The notes: generated by a model from the sequence alone, not told the origin. A stretch of DNA of 64,000 nt from an uncultured Lutibacter sp. (GCF_947495725.1 NZ_CANLZZ010000002.1:248001-312000), one strand, 5' to 3'. Shown: positions 8,166 through 16,699, counted from the stretch's first letter. A program made the numbers and translations.

Positions 8166-8173
8166 TAATTTGC
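8166..8173 (+). promoter_or_regulatory. -7-like promoter box of the dus gene
   Basis: TAATTTGC is one base short of the Bacteroidetes -7 box TAnnTTTG. A TTG inside it is in frame with the dus gene but would lie upstream of the transcript, which favours the TTG at 8191 as the translation start. Confidence 0.4.
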
Positions 8174-8190
8174 AGCCAAAAATTTTTAGT

Positions 8191-9171
8191 TTGGTAAAAA
8201 TAGGAAACATAGAGTTAAATGATTTTCCGTTGTTGTTAGCACCAATGGAAGATGTAAGTGATCCACCGTTTAGAGCATTATGCAAAGAACAAGGTGCAGA
8301 TGTGGTTTATACCGAATTTATTTCGAGCGAAGGATTAATTCGCAATGCCTCCAAAAGTAGAAAAAAGCTCGATATTTATGAAAAAGAACGTCCAGTTGGT
8401 ATTCAAATATTTGGAGCCAATTTAGAATCAATGTTACGTACCGTTGAAATAGTGGAGCAATCTAAACCAGATATTATTGATATTAATTTTGGGTGTCCTG
8501 TTAAAAAAGTGGTAAGCAAAGGAGCAGGAGCAGGTATTTTAAAAGATATTGATTTAATGGTTTCCCTAACCGATGCAATGGTTAAACATACCAACTTACC
8601 AATTACTGTAAAAACACGATTGGGTTGGGATACAGATTCAATAAAAATTGTTGAGGTTGCCGAGCGTTTGCAAGATGTAGGTTGTGCTGCAATTTCAATT
8701 CACGGTAGAACACGTGCGCAAATGTATAAAGGAGAAGCAGATTGGGCTCCTATTGCTAAGGTGAAAAATAATTCTAGAATGCATATTCCAGTTTTTGGAA
8801 ATGGCGATGTAAATACACCAGAGCGAGCAGTTGAAATGCGTGATAACTATGGCTTAGATGGCGCTATGATTGGAAGAGCTAGTATTGGAAATCCTTGGTT
8901 TTTTAAACAAGTGAAGCATTTTATTGAAACTGGTGAACATTTACCTGAAATTACAATTGCCGATAGAGTAGAAATGGCAAAACGCCATTTGCAAATGGAA
9001 ATTGATTGGAAAGAAAGTGAAATAGTTGGTGTTATGGAAACTAGAAGACACTATACTAATTATTTTAAAGGAATTCCTCACTTTAAAGAGTATCGATTAA
9101 AAATGGTAACTTCAGATTCGGCACAAGATGTTTTTGATACTTTTGATGAAGTACTTCAAAAATTTGCATAA
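8191..9171 (+). CDS. dusB: tRNA-dihydrouridine synthase (DusB-like)
   Basis: This flavoprotein reduces specific uridines in tRNA D-loops to dihydrouridine with NAD(P)H. The N-terminal TIM barrel carries the family signatures LLLAPMEDVSDPPFRALC, IDINFGCPVKKVVSKGAG with the catalytic cysteine of the NxGCP motif, ISIHGRTRAQMYKGEADW, and FGNGDVNTPE with IGRASIGNPW at the phosphate-binding end. No ATG precedes the conserved start, so a TTG is used. I prefer the TTG at 8191 (protein begins VKIGNIEL) over the one at 8170, because the latter falls inside a -7-like promoter box. The downstream lipoprotein gene starts 9 bases later and may be co-transcribed. Confidence 0.92.
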   Translation: MVKIGNIELNDFPLLLAPMEDVSDPPFRALCKEQGADVVYTEFISSEGLIRNASKSRKKLDIYEKERPVGIQIFGANLESMLRTVEIVEQSKPDIIDINFGCPVKKVVSKGAGAGILKDIDLMVSLTDAMVKHTNLPITVKTRLGWDTDSIKIVEVAERLQDVGCAAISIHGRTRAQMYKGEADWAPIAKVKNNSRMHIPVFGNGDVNTPERAVEMRDNYGLDGAMIGRASIGNPWFFKQVKHFIETGEHLPEITIADRVEMAKRHLQMEIDWKESEIVGVMETRRHYTNYFKGIPHFKEYRLKMVTSDSAQDVFDTFDEVLQKFA

Positions 9172-9180
9172 CTTTATTTA

Positions 9181-9891
9181 GTGAAAAAAATACTATTTAT
9201 TATTGTTTTTATTTCGAGTTTATGCGCGTGTAAATTAGTGTCTCAAAAAAGTATATCAGTTTTAACTGAGATAAAATTAAATATACAAGAACCCTCAGGA
9301 ATAACTTTTTTCAACAACCACTTGTATATTACAAGCGACTATAATGGACTCGTTTATAAAACTACATTAGAAGGAAAAGTTGTTGAAAAAATTGCAACTG
9401 ATTTTACCGATTTAGAAGGAGTTGCTATTAAAAATGAGCGAGTATATGTTGTAAACGAAAATAAAAGAACTTTAATTAAGTTAAAATCGACTGGTGAAAC
9501 AGACAAGAAATACAAAATTAAAGGAAGTCAAAAAAAACATAATAGCGGATTAGAAGGACTTTGTTTTTCTGAAAAAGAAGATTGCTTTTTTATAGTGAAC
9601 GAAAGTTCACCAACTGAGGTTTTAAAAGTTACAAAAAAGGGAAAAGAATTAGACTCTTTTAAAGTGGATTTTGCTAATGATTTATCGGGAATTTGTTTTG
9701 ATAATAAAACGGGTAATTTATGGCTAGTAAGTGATGAGTCGCAAAAAATCTATGAAATATCTAATAAAGGAAAACTGTTTAAAAGTTATTCAATTCCAGT
9801 GCATAAACCAGAAGGAATTGTAATACATAACAATAAAATTTATATTGTGAGTGATTCGGAAAACAAGTTGTTTGTTTTTAAAAAGCCTTAA
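9181..9891 (+). CDS. SdiA-regulated-like beta-propeller lipoprotein
   Basis: The 236-residue protein starts with GTG and a lipoprotein signal (KKILFIIVFISSLCACKL; lipobox LCAC, acylated Cys at about 18). The mature part shows repeated propeller strands (EPSGITFFNNHLYITSD, DLEGVAIKNERVYVVNE, GLEGLCFSEKEDCFFIVNE, LSGICFDNKTGNLWLVSD, KPEGIVIHNNKIYIVSDS), the pattern of SdiA-regulated and NHL-like five- to six-blade propellers. It should sit in the outer or inner membrane facing the periplasm. No catalytic role can be assigned. It follows dus by 9 bases and ends 4 bases before the convergent broken gene. Confidence 0.75.
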   Translation: MKKILFIIVFISSLCACKLVSQKSISVLTEIKLNIQEPSGITFFNNHLYITSDYNGLVYKTTLEGKVVEKIATDFTDLEGVAIKNERVYVVNENKRTLIKLKSTGETDKKYKIKGSQKKHNSGLEGLCFSEKEDCFFIVNESSPTEVLKVTKKGKELDSFKVDFANDLSGICFDNKTGNLWLVSDESQKIYEISNKGKLFKSYSIPVHKPEGIVIHNNKIYIVSDSENKLFVFKKP

Positions 9892-9895
9892 CTTT

Positions 9896-10426
9896 TTAAT
9901 ACAATTCAATTGAGGAGAATATTCCTTTTGAGATATTTAAAAATTTGTCAAATTCATCTAAAGTAGCTTCGTAGTACATAGAGTAAATAGCATTATTATG
10001 CATAAAATTATACTCGATTATTTTAGTGTCTCTGCCTTCCAAATGAATATTAGAAACGTAGTTTTTAAAGATAAAAGAAACAATTTTTAAAGGTCCGAAT
10101 TTGCTATCTAAAGTTTTAACCTTTGCTTCTTTTGAATTTTTTAAAAGTAGTTACAATCTATTGTTCATATATTCATCTATAGAGATGTAATCGCTTTTCA
10201 ACGTTTTGTAAAAACTAATTTTTGTAGTAGGGATTTTATAGATAGAGTTATGACTTTTTTTTGCATATAGTATTACTAGATTGTCTGAGCTATTTTTTTT
10301 GGGAGATATTTTCCAAGTTTTAGGGTAGGAGAACTTTATGTATTCATCTGAATATGTGTTTGTTTTTTTACTTTGAGCGTTTGTAATTGTTATAGCAAAC
10401 AAGAATAGTAGCGTAATCTTTTTCAT
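9896..10426 (-). pseudogene. Secreted PsbP/DUF1795-like protein interrupted by an in-frame stop
   Basis: The minus strand begins with a signal peptide (MKKITLLFLFAITITNAQS) and a YSDEYIKFSYPKTWKI motif like PsbP/DUF1795-type small exported proteins. Codon 92 (10151-10153) is TAA. The same frame then stays open for 84 more codons (LLLKNSKEAKVK ... FGPLKIVSFIFKNY ... IEYNFMHNNAIYSMYYEATL ... FSSIELY) to a TAA at 9896-9898. The downstream part has normal coding character and reads as the missing second half, so one nonsense change (for example CAA or AAA to TAA) splits a 176-residue protein. Either the gene is dead, the short product is made, or the base is a sequencing error. Confidence 0.75.
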
Positions 10427-10458
10427 CTTTTTATTTCAAAAATAGTGAAATTTAAATA

Positions 10459-11661
10459 TTACTCTACCAGTTTTTTAGAGATTCTACTACTTGCTATTTT
10501 TGAGGAAATAAAACCTAAAATTAAGATTGTTAATATTACTGTAAATAAATTTTGAAACGTAAATTCAACTGGGTAGGCAAGGTGTTGTGTTATCATAAAT
10601 AACTGATATTTTTTTTGCAATAGCACCAAAATAACACCTAAAGACAGTCCTATAATTAATCCAAAAACAGAAAGTAAAAAACCTTGTAAAATAAAAACAC
10701 GTTTTATATCTTTAATAGTAGCTCCTAAATTGTAAAGTGTTTTTAAATTGTCTTTTTTATCCAAAATCATCATAATTATGGCGCCAATTACGTTAAAAAG
10801 AGCAATAATTAAAATCAAGGTAAAAATTAAATAAGAAGCCAAATTTTCAGTATTTAACATTTTATAAAAGATAGCGTTTAACTGTTCCCTGGTTTCAATT
10901 TTAAAATTTGTGCCCAGTTTGCTTTTTAAGTCTTCAATAATTTGTTCTCGGTTGTCTAAATTGGTTACTTTTAATTCAATGGAAGAAATTTGATTAGGAG
11001 CATAATTCAATAAAGTTTGAGCAAGCTCTAACGAAATAAAAGTAAATTTTTTGTCCATTTCTTCAGTTAGCGCAAAAACTCCAATTGGCTGTGTTTCAAT
11101 TTGATTGAAAGCATTTTTAGGGTTTATAGCGTAACCTTTTCCTGGTTTTGGAACATAAATTTTTAAAGGCTCTAAAAAATCAAAAACACCTACAGACAAC
11201 AAATTTGAAATACCATTACCAACAATTGAGCCGGCAGGTATTTGCGGATCTAGCCAAGTACCCACATAAACTGTAGAATCAATTCGAGTAACTTTTGTAA
11301 AATTAGTGTCAACTCCTTTTATGTAGGCTATGTGTGTTTTTTTATTGAATTCGAAAAAGGCGCGTTCTTCAATTACTTTTGAATAGGATGCAATTCCATT
11401 TTGCTCGTCTAAATGCGATTTAATTGTATCACTAATTAGAAAGGATTTCCCTTTTATAGATGTTATTTTTATGTCAGGATCTGAGGTGTCTAAAAAACCA
11501 ATGCTAAAAGCTCTTAAGCCCGAAAAACCGGAAAGAACAATGAACAAAGCTAAAGTTCCAATAATTACTCCAATAGCAGCAATTAAAGTTATTATATTTA
11601 TGGTGTTATTGCTGCTTTTTGAAAATAAATATCGTTTGGCTATGTATAAAGGAAAATTCAA
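10459..11661 (-). CDS. LolC/LolE-type ABC transporter permease (lipoprotein-releasing system)
   Basis: The 400-residue protein has the LolC/E plan: an N-terminal membrane helix at about 18-48 (NTINIITLIAAIGVIIGTLALFIVLSGFSGLR), a periplasmic domain to about 265, and three C-terminal helices within FtsX-type motifs (LILIIALFNVIGAIIMMILDKKDNLKTLYNLGATIKDIKRVF, then two more). With a LolD ATPase, not present here, it would extract lipoproteins from the inner membrane for transfer to the outer membrane. It follows rbfA by one base and is surely co-transcribed. Some Bacteroidetes use one permease of this type as a homodimer (LolF-like); which arrangement applies here is not visible. Confidence 0.85.
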   Translation of the reverse strand: MNFPLYIAKRYLFSKSSNNTINIITLIAAIGVIIGTLALFIVLSGFSGLRAFSIGFLDTSDPDIKITSIKGKSFLISDTIKSHLDEQNGIASYSKVIEERAFFEFNKKTHIAYIKGVDTNFTKVTRIDSTVYVGTWLDPQIPAGSIVGNGISNLLSVGVFDFLEPLKIYVPKPGKGYAINPKNAFNQIETQPIGVFALTEEMDKKFTFISLELAQTLLNYAPNQISSIELKVTNLDNREQIIEDLKSKLGTNFKIETREQLNAIFYKMLNTENLASYLIFTLILIIALFNVIGAIIMMILDKKDNLKTLYNLGATIKDIKRVFILQGFLLSVFGLIIGLSLGVILVLLQKKYQLFMITQHLAYPVEFTFQNLFTVILTILILGFISSKIASSRISKKLVE

Positions 11662-11662
11662 G

Positions 11663-12055
11663 TTAGCGTTTTTGACGTTTGTCTAAAATATCCGGATTTT
11701 TAATTGGATTTTCTTTTTTTCCTTTTAAAGCATTATCAATATCTTCAATATAATCTAAACTATCATCAATAAAAAATAACAATTCAGGCATACGTCTTAA
11801 CTGATCTTTTGTGCGTTTTGCCATTTCGTAACGAATGGACGAGGTGTTTTCCTGAACTCCTTTTAAAATTATTTCTCTTTTTAACTGAGGAAAAACACTT
11901 ATATACACTTTTGCTTGTCCTAAATCGGAAGTAACATTAACTTTAGTAACAGATATAATAACTCCCTTCATTCCGTCTCGTGCTGCATTTTGCAGTACTT
12001 CTGCCAAGTCTTTTTGTAAAACTCCTGCTATTTTTTTTTGTCTGTTTGTTTCCAT
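11663..12055 (-). CDS. rbfA: Ribosome-binding factor A
   Basis: The 130-residue KH-like 30S maturation factor begins METNRQKKIAGVLQKDLAEVLQ and continues with GVIISVTKVNVTSDLGQAKVYISVFP and the helix region RYEMAKRTKDQLRRMPELLFFIDDSLDYIEDIDNAL, all typical of RbfA. An in-frame ATG exists 30 bases further upstream, but it lies upstream of the -7 box at 12060-12067, so the ATG at 12055 is chosen. That box ends only 4 bases before this ATG, so the message is probably leaderless. The next gene (LolC/E-type) starts one base after the stop. Confidence 0.93.
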   Translation of the reverse strand: METNRQKKIAGVLQKDLAEVLQNAARDGMKGVIISVTKVNVTSDLGQAKVYISVFPQLKREIILKGVQENTSSIRYEMAKRTKDQLRRMPELLFFIDDSLDYIEDIDNALKGKKENPIKNPDILDKRQKR

Positions 12056-12059
12056 TTTG

Positions 12060-12067
12060 CAAAAATA
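12060..12067 (-). promoter_or_regulatory. -7 promoter box of rbfA, probably leaderless
   Basis: On the minus strand TATTTTTG matches TAnnTTTG, followed by CAAA and then the ATG of rbfA. Transcription would start at or within a few bases of the start codon. Confidence 0.6.
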
Positions 12068-12227
12068 TAATTTAAATGTACACAAATTCTGTTTTTACTA
12101 TGGATTGTTTTAAAAATAATTTTAATTTTTTTTAGTTTACTATTGTAATAAATGTGATTTTAGCAATTCTAGTAGTTAATTAGTTTTATTGTTAAAAACC
12201 CATATTTACTATTAACTATCTAATAGT

Positions 12228-12235
12228 TAAATTTG
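12228..12235 (+). promoter_or_regulatory. -7 promoter box of ftsX
   Basis: TAAATTTG is a full match to TAnnTTTG, placing the transcript start near 12241. The TTG within it (12233-12235) is in frame with ftsX but cannot be a start if this promoter is used. Confidence 0.6.
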
Positions 12236-12268
12236 TATATTGCAACGTATTTTAATAAAAAATTACTT

Positions 12269-13147
12269 TTGAATAATTCATTTGATAAATATCAAAAAAG
12301 AAGATTGCGTTCTTCTTATTTCTCCGTAATAATTAGTATTGCATTGGTGTTATTTTTAGTAGGGCTTTTAGGTCTTATTTTGTTGAAAACCAACAGTATT
12401 GCAAATCATTTTAAAGAAAAAGTAGCAGTAACCATTTTTTTAACTGAAAATGCAAAAGCTAATGATGTTGAAATTTTAAAAGCGGAATTAAAAAAAGCCG
12501 AATATTCAAAAGATGTTAAATATATTTCAAAAAAAGAAGCTGCAAAAAAATATTCAGAAGAAATAGGTGAAGATTTTATTGATTTCTTGGGAAGTAATCC
12601 TTTAAAAAACGCTATTGATGTTAGTTTAAAGTCAGATTATGTAACACCAGAAGCAATGGCAGAAATAGAAAAACAACTACTTAATAGAAGTATTGTTGCA
12701 GAAGTTGTTTATGATAAACCATTAATAGAATTATTAACAAAAAATATAAACAGAATTAGTTTTTGGATGTTGTTATTTAGCGCTTTATTTACACTAATAG
12801 CTGTGGTATTGATAAATAGCTCAATTCGACTTTCGGTTTATTCTAAAAGGTTTACCATTAAAACTATGCAAATGGTTGGGGCAACAAAAGGATTTATACG
12901 TTTACCTTTTATATGGAAAAGCATAAAGCTTGGTATACTTGGTGCAATTGTATCTATTTTAGGATTGATAGGTTTTATTTTTTATGTAAATAAAATGGTT
13001 CCAGAAATTGAATTATTGGCTGATTATAAAGTGTTAGCAATACTATTTGCTGGTATTATTTTAATGGGCATACTAATAACTTGGATTAGTACGTTTTTTG
13101 CAACACAACGTTTTTTAAACTTAAGAACCGACGAACTTTATTACTAA
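12269..13147 (+). CDS. ftsX: Cell division protein FtsX (ABC permease-like)
   Basis: FtsX forms an inner-membrane complex with FtsE that controls peptidoglycan hydrolases at division. The protein has four membrane segments: one at about 18-43 after the basic KYQKRRLRSSYFSV start, a periplasmic domain with FtsX-like strands (KEKVAVTIFLTENAKANDVEILKAEL, KDVKYISKKEAAKKYSEEIGEDFIDFLGSNPL), then three C-terminal helices with INSSIRLSVYSKRFTIKTMQMVGATKGFIRLPF. The TTG at 12269 gives MNNSFDKYQKRRLRSS, the usual start in Flavobacteria; the TTG at 12233 lies within the -7 box. The next genes are spaced 3 bases apart. FtsE is not in the window. Confidence 0.92.
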   Translation: MNNSFDKYQKRRLRSSYFSVIISIALVLFLVGLLGLILLKTNSIANHFKEKVAVTIFLTENAKANDVEILKAELKKAEYSKDVKYISKKEAAKKYSEEIGEDFIDFLGSNPLKNAIDVSLKSDYVTPEAMAEIEKQLLNRSIVAEVVYDKPLIELLTKNINRISFWMLLFSALFTLIAVVLINSSIRLSVYSKRFTIKTMQMVGATKGFIRLPFIWKSIKLGILGAIVSILGLIGFIFYVNKMVPEIELLADYKVLAILFAGIILMGILITWISTFFATQRFLNLRTDELYY

Positions 13148-13150
13148 GAA

Positions 13151-13396
13151 ATGAATAAGAAAAAAGAGGAGAAAAAAAGTAAATTACTTTTTGGTAAAAA
13201 AAATTATACAATAATGTTAATTGGATTGGCTGTTATTGGTTTAGGCTTTGTTTTAATGGCCGGAGGCGGTAGCGATAACCCTGATGTTTTTAACGAAGAA
13301 ATATATAATTTTAGAAGAATTAGATTAGCTCCAACACTTGTAATAATAGGTTTAGGAATTGAAATTTATGCTATTATGGCAAAATCGTCAAAGTAA
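13151..13396 (+). CDS. DUF3098 small membrane protein
   Basis: The 81-residue protein has a lysine-rich N-terminus and two membrane helices (about 20-38, YTIMLIGLAVIGLGFVLMA, and about 58-78, LAPTLVIIGLGIEIYAIMA) joined by GGGSDNPDVFNEEIYNFRRIR, the hallmark of the Bacteroidetes family DUF3098. No function is known. It lies 3 bases after ftsX and 3 before uppP, an order that suggests a role near division or cell-wall lipid recycling. Confidence 0.85.
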   Translation: MNKKKEEKKSKLLFGKKNYTIMLIGLAVIGLGFVLMAGGGSDNPDVFNEEIYNFRRIRLAPTLVIIGLGIEIYAIMAKSSK

Positions 13397-13399
13397 AGT

Positions 13400-14197
13400 A
13401 TGAATTATTTTGAAGCAATAATCTTAGGGATTATTCAAGGATTAACCGAGTTTTTACCAGTTTCTTCAAGTGGACATTTAGAATTAGCCAAAACACTTTT
13501 TGGTGATGATTCCTTACCAAATGAAAGTTTAACTTTTACAGTGGTACTACATTTTGCAACAGCGCTTAGTACTTTAGTAATTTTTAGAGCAGAAGTATTT
13601 CAAATTATAAAAGGTCTGTTTCAGTTTAAATGGAATGAAGAGTTACAATTTTCATTAAAAATAATTGTATCTATGATTCCGGCGGTATTTGCAGGACTTT
13701 TTTTTGAAGAACAATTCGAATCATTTTTTGGAGGACAAGTATTGTTAGTTGGTTTTATGCTTATAATTACCTCATTGCTTTTATTATTTGCAGATAAAGC
13801 TAAAAACACAACAAAAAAGGTGTCGTTTTTTAATGCCATTGTTATAGGTATTTCACAGGCCTTAGCAATATTGCCGGGAATATCTAGATCGGGAGCAACA
13901 ATTTCGTCTTCAGTTTTGCTGGGAATTGATCGAACAAAAGCTGCACGATTTTCATTTTTAATGGTTGTTCCATTAATTTTTGGAAAAATAGGGAAAGATG
14001 TAATGTCTGGTTCAATTAATTTTGAAAGTAATCAAATAGGATATTTACTAGTTGGCTTTATTGCCTCATTTATAGCTGGTTTATTTGCTTGTAAGTGGAT
14101 GATTGCAATTGTAAAAAAAAGTAAACTATCGTACTTTTCATTGTATTGTTTTATAGTAGGAGTAATAGCAATTTCAGTAACTCTTTATAATAAATAA
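13400..14197 (+). CDS. uppP: Undecaprenyl-diphosphate phosphatase
   Basis: This 265-residue integral membrane BacA/UppP enzyme dephosphorylates undecaprenyl diphosphate, recycling the lipid carrier for peptidoglycan; over-supply gives bacitracin resistance in other species. The conserved N-terminal motif IILGIIQGLTEFLPVSSSGHLELAK with the active-site glutamate and SSSGH is present, as is the second repeat IVIGISQALAILPGISRSGATISSS containing PGxSRSG. There are about eight membrane segments. It overlaps truB by one base (TAATG), so it is in the ftsX-DUF3098-uppP-truB operon. Confidence 0.95.
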   Translation: MNYFEAIILGIIQGLTEFLPVSSSGHLELAKTLFGDDSLPNESLTFTVVLHFATALSTLVIFRAEVFQIIKGLFQFKWNEELQFSLKIIVSMIPAVFAGLFFEEQFESFFGGQVLLVGFMLIITSLLLLFADKAKNTTKKVSFFNAIVIGISQALAILPGISRSGATISSSVLLGIDRTKAARFSFLMVVPLIFGKIGKDVMSGSINFESNQIGYLLVGFIASFIAGLFACKWMIAIVKKSKLSYFSLYCFIVGVIAISVTLYNK

Positions 14198-14880
14198 TGA
14201 CGTTAGAAGATTATAAAAATGGCCGGGTTTTATTAATTGACAAACCTCTAAATTGGACTTCATTTCAAGTAGTTAACAAATTGAGATGGAATATTAAACA
14301 ACAGTTTAAAATTAAAAATATTAAGGTTGGTCATGCAGGAACATTAGATCCTTTGGCAACAGGATTATTAATAATTTGTACTGGAAAATTCACAAAAAAA
14401 ATTGAAGAGTACCAAGGCCAAATTAAAGAATATACAGGAACCATAACCTTAGGTGCAACTACACCAAGTTACGATTTAGAGACCGAAATTAATGAGACTT
14501 TTAAAACAGATCATATTTCAGAAAAGTTAATTCTAAAAACTACCAAACAGTTTATTGGTGAAATTAATCAAAAACCACCAATTTTTTCAGCTATAAAAAA
14601 GGACGGAAAACGCTTGTACGAACTTGCAAGAGCTGGAGAAACAACTGAAATAAAGTCGAGAAAAATAACCATAACCGAATTTGAAATAACCAACGTAGAT
14701 TTTCCAAAAGTTGAGTTTAGAGTTGTTTGTAGCAAAGGCACCTATATTAGATCTTTAGCTTACGATTTTGGTTTAGCCTTAAATTCTGGAGCGCATTTAT
14801 CTGCATTAAGAAGAACAAAAATAGGTGAGTTTAACGTCGAAAACGGTATGACTATTGATGAGTTTATAGCAAACATTTAG
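14197..14880 (+). CDS. truB: tRNA pseudouridine-55 synthase
   Basis: TruB isomerises U55 in the tRNA T-loop. The 227-residue protein has VGHAGTLDPLATGLLII with the catalytic Asp51, GEINQKPPIFSAIKKDGKRLYELARAG, and CSKGTYIRSLAYDFGLAL with the conserved tyrosine and arginine of the family, plus a short C-terminal tail. The length is that of the Bacteroidetes type without a long PUA extension. Its start overlaps the stop of uppP, and the next gene follows after 11 bases. Confidence 0.95.
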   Translation: MTLEDYKNGRVLLIDKPLNWTSFQVVNKLRWNIKQQFKIKNIKVGHAGTLDPLATGLLIICTGKFTKKIEEYQGQIKEYTGTITLGATTPSYDLETEINETFKTDHISEKLILKTTKQFIGEINQKPPIFSAIKKDGKRLYELARAGETTEIKSRKITITEFEITNVDFPKVEFRVVCSKGTYIRSLAYDFGLALNSGAHLSALRRTKIGEFNVENGMTIDEFIANI

Positions 14881-14891
14881 CTATAAATTTT

Positions 14892-15428
14892 ATGAAAAGA
14901 TTTTTTCTAATTTTTGCAATTTTTATTTGTTCAATATCTTATTCTCAAAACAATTTTAATTATAATTTCACGATCAATACAACATTTACCGCAAATGAAA
15001 ATTTTGGTGAGTATGATGCTTATTTCGACGAAGTTGATTGGTCTATAATTGCTCCAAGAGCTTTAATGTTACGTTCTGGAATTGATGTGAATATTGTTAA
15101 AAGACTTACTGCTGGAATTAATTTAGGATTTGATTGGCATCCCGATTTAGAAGTATTGGCTGTACCTTATTTTTTGGATTCAAAATTTTCGGTTTTTCAA
15201 GTTGATGATGATAAGCTTTATATAAGAGTAGGAGTAGGGAAATTGCTTAAATTTGGTGAATCATTTGAGCGTGGGACTTATAATATTGTTGGAATAGGAT
15301 ATCATATTTCAACAATAAAAAAGTACAGTGTTATAGTTAGTATGGATTTTCATCAAAAAAAAATCGCCAATTTCGAAAATGGGCGATTAAATAGTTTGTC
15401 GTTTGGAATGGGAATGTCTTTTTTATAA
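14892..15428 (+). CDS. Exported hypothetical protein, probable outer-membrane beta-barrel
   Basis: The 178-residue protein has a signal peptide (MKRFFLIFAIFICSISYSQN, cleavage near 19) and alternating hydrophobic strands rich in aromatics (NFNYNFTINTTFTANENFG, RLTAGINLGFDWHPD, DKLYIRVGVGKLLKFG, YNIVGIGYHIST, YSVIVSMDFHQKK, GRLNSLSFGMGMSFL) ending in phenylalanine-leucine, like a small outer-membrane barrel. I cannot name the family. It lies 11 bases after truB and its last 6 bases overlap the convergent gene at 15423-15905. Confidence 0.65.
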   Translation: MKRFFLIFAIFICSISYSQNNFNYNFTINTTFTANENFGEYDAYFDEVDWSIIAPRALMLRSGIDVNIVKRLTAGINLGFDWHPDLEVLAVPYFLDSKFSVFQVDDDKLYIRVGVGKLLKFGESFERGTYNIVGIGYHISTIKKYSVIVSMDFHQKKIANFENGRLNSLSFGMGMSFL

Positions 15429-15905
15429 AAAACGATCCAGCCAGCTATCCATAATATTAATTTCCCAATTGTTTTTATACTCCTCGACAGTTGTGACAAG
15501 GTTGTTAAAAACTGTTGTTTTTTCAGAAACACCTCTGTTTTTTATCATTTTTTTAAAATCAGGTAATTCTTTGTATTGTACGTGTTCGCCTTGTTTGTAG
15601 CAAACATTTATTTTATCCAATAGTATGTTGTTATATTTTTTTTCAAGTAGTAAAATATAACCAATTAGTTCATCGTGTGCTTTTAAAGAAAGTTTGGTTT
15701 TTACATCATCCACTGCAACAACTATAAACCGGTTGTATTCTAACTTAAATGCGCAATTAAAATCAGAATTATTACTTGTCCAAGTTGAAAGGAAATTTCC
15801 AATACCTTCAATTAATTCTTCAATTTCTTGAGGATAAAATTTTCTACTCGATGGAAATATCCAAAGTTTTCCTTCATCGGGAATTTTACTAAAATCTACA
15901 ATCAT
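15423..15905 (-). CDS. Conserved Bacteroidetes hypothetical protein
   Basis: This 160-residue cytosolic protein starts MIVDFSKIPDEGKLWIFPSSRKFYPQEIEELIEGIGNFL and has the look of a widespread flavobacterial family that is often labelled 'ABC transporter ATPase', although it has no Walker A (GxxxxGKS/T) motif. No membrane segment or signal peptide is seen. It precedes nothing on the same strand within 5 kb except by read-through from the thioredoxin-like gene 32 bases upstream. Function is unknown. Confidence 0.7.
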   Translation of the reverse strand: MIVDFSKIPDEGKLWIFPSSRKFYPQEIEELIEGIGNFLSTWTSNNSDFNCAFKLEYNRFIVVAVDDVKTKLSLKAHDELIGYILLLEKKYNNILLDKINVCYKQGEHVQYKELPDFKKMIKNRGVSEKTTVFNNLVTTVEEYKNNWEINIMDSWLDRFL

Positions 15906-15937
15906 TGTTTTAATTTATTGCACAAATGTATGTTAAA

Positions 15938-16552
15938 TTAAATCAGTTCCACTTTTGTAGTTGCAAATAACTCAATTATATCACTTTGAATGTTTTTACC
16001 TTTGTCTTTATTATACCAAACTTGAAGGTTTTTTTTAAATTCAGCATCTAAACCTCCATTACTTTCCTTATAATCATTTACCATTTGCGTTGCAATTGAA
16101 GGTCTTGGTCCCCAAGAATTAATAACATTATACGTTTCATCAAGGAGAATTATTTTAGGAATAGCTTTTCCTCCATTTGTTAAAAATTGATTCATTAATA
16201 GTTCATTTTCATCTCTAAGTACAATCTTTAAATCAATTTTAGATGAGGATTCTATTATTTTATGTATTACAGGTAAAACCTGAGCGGCATCACCACACCA
16301 ACCTTCAGCTATAGCCAAAAGAATATAATTGTTGTTTATTTGATTTAAAGAAGATACGGTTTCTTCAGCAATTTTTATGGTTTTGTCTAAACGATCCATA
16401 CGCTTGTCGTTTAAAGCACTGTAATTTAGCATATCATCATTCTGAATATTTCCAGTAGATTTTTCTTCAATAAGTAATTTTTTTATTAGAGATCTATACG
16501 ATTTATAAGTAATTGCTTTTTCTAAGCTATCTTTAATTAATTGGTTTTTCAT
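15938..16552 (-). CDS. Thioredoxin-fold protein with a single-cysteine WCGDA site
   Basis: From the ATG at 16552 the protein has 204 residues, with no signal peptide. A thioredoxin-like core starts near 70, and the active-site region reads AEGWCGDAAQVLPVIHKI: Trp85-Cys86-Gly-Asp-Ala89, so the resolving cysteine of CxxC is absent. The cis-proline region appears as GKAIPKIILLDETYNVINSWGPRPS. Such proteins occur in many Bacteroidetes and are annotated as thioredoxin family; with one cysteine it cannot be an ordinary dithiol reductase. A start 18 bases upstream (16570) is possible but less like relatives. Confidence 0.75.
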   Translation of the reverse strand: MKNQLIKDSLEKAITYKSYRSLIKKLLIEEKSTGNIQNDDMLNYSALNDKRMDRLDKTIKIAEETVSSLNQINNNYILLAIAEGWCGDAAQVLPVIHKIIESSSKIDLKIVLRDENELLMNQFLTNGGKAIPKIILLDETYNVINSWGPRPSIATQMVNDYKESNGGLDAEFKKNLQVWYNKDKGKNIQSDIIELFATTKVELI

Positions 16553-16699
16553 TCTTTTACTTTTTATCATTCTTTTGACGTAAAATTCAATAGATACTTA
16601 CAACGCAAATTTCTTTATTTTTTTAGTTTATTTTATATAAATTTTCACTTTAATTTAAATACATATTTTTACTTTTGTTTTCATTAAAATTATTAAACT

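Noticed and set aside
15403-15600. Plus-strand frame of 65 codons after the barrel gene
   Set aside because: It overlaps the well-supported minus-strand gene at 15423-15905 and has no promoter or recognisable features.
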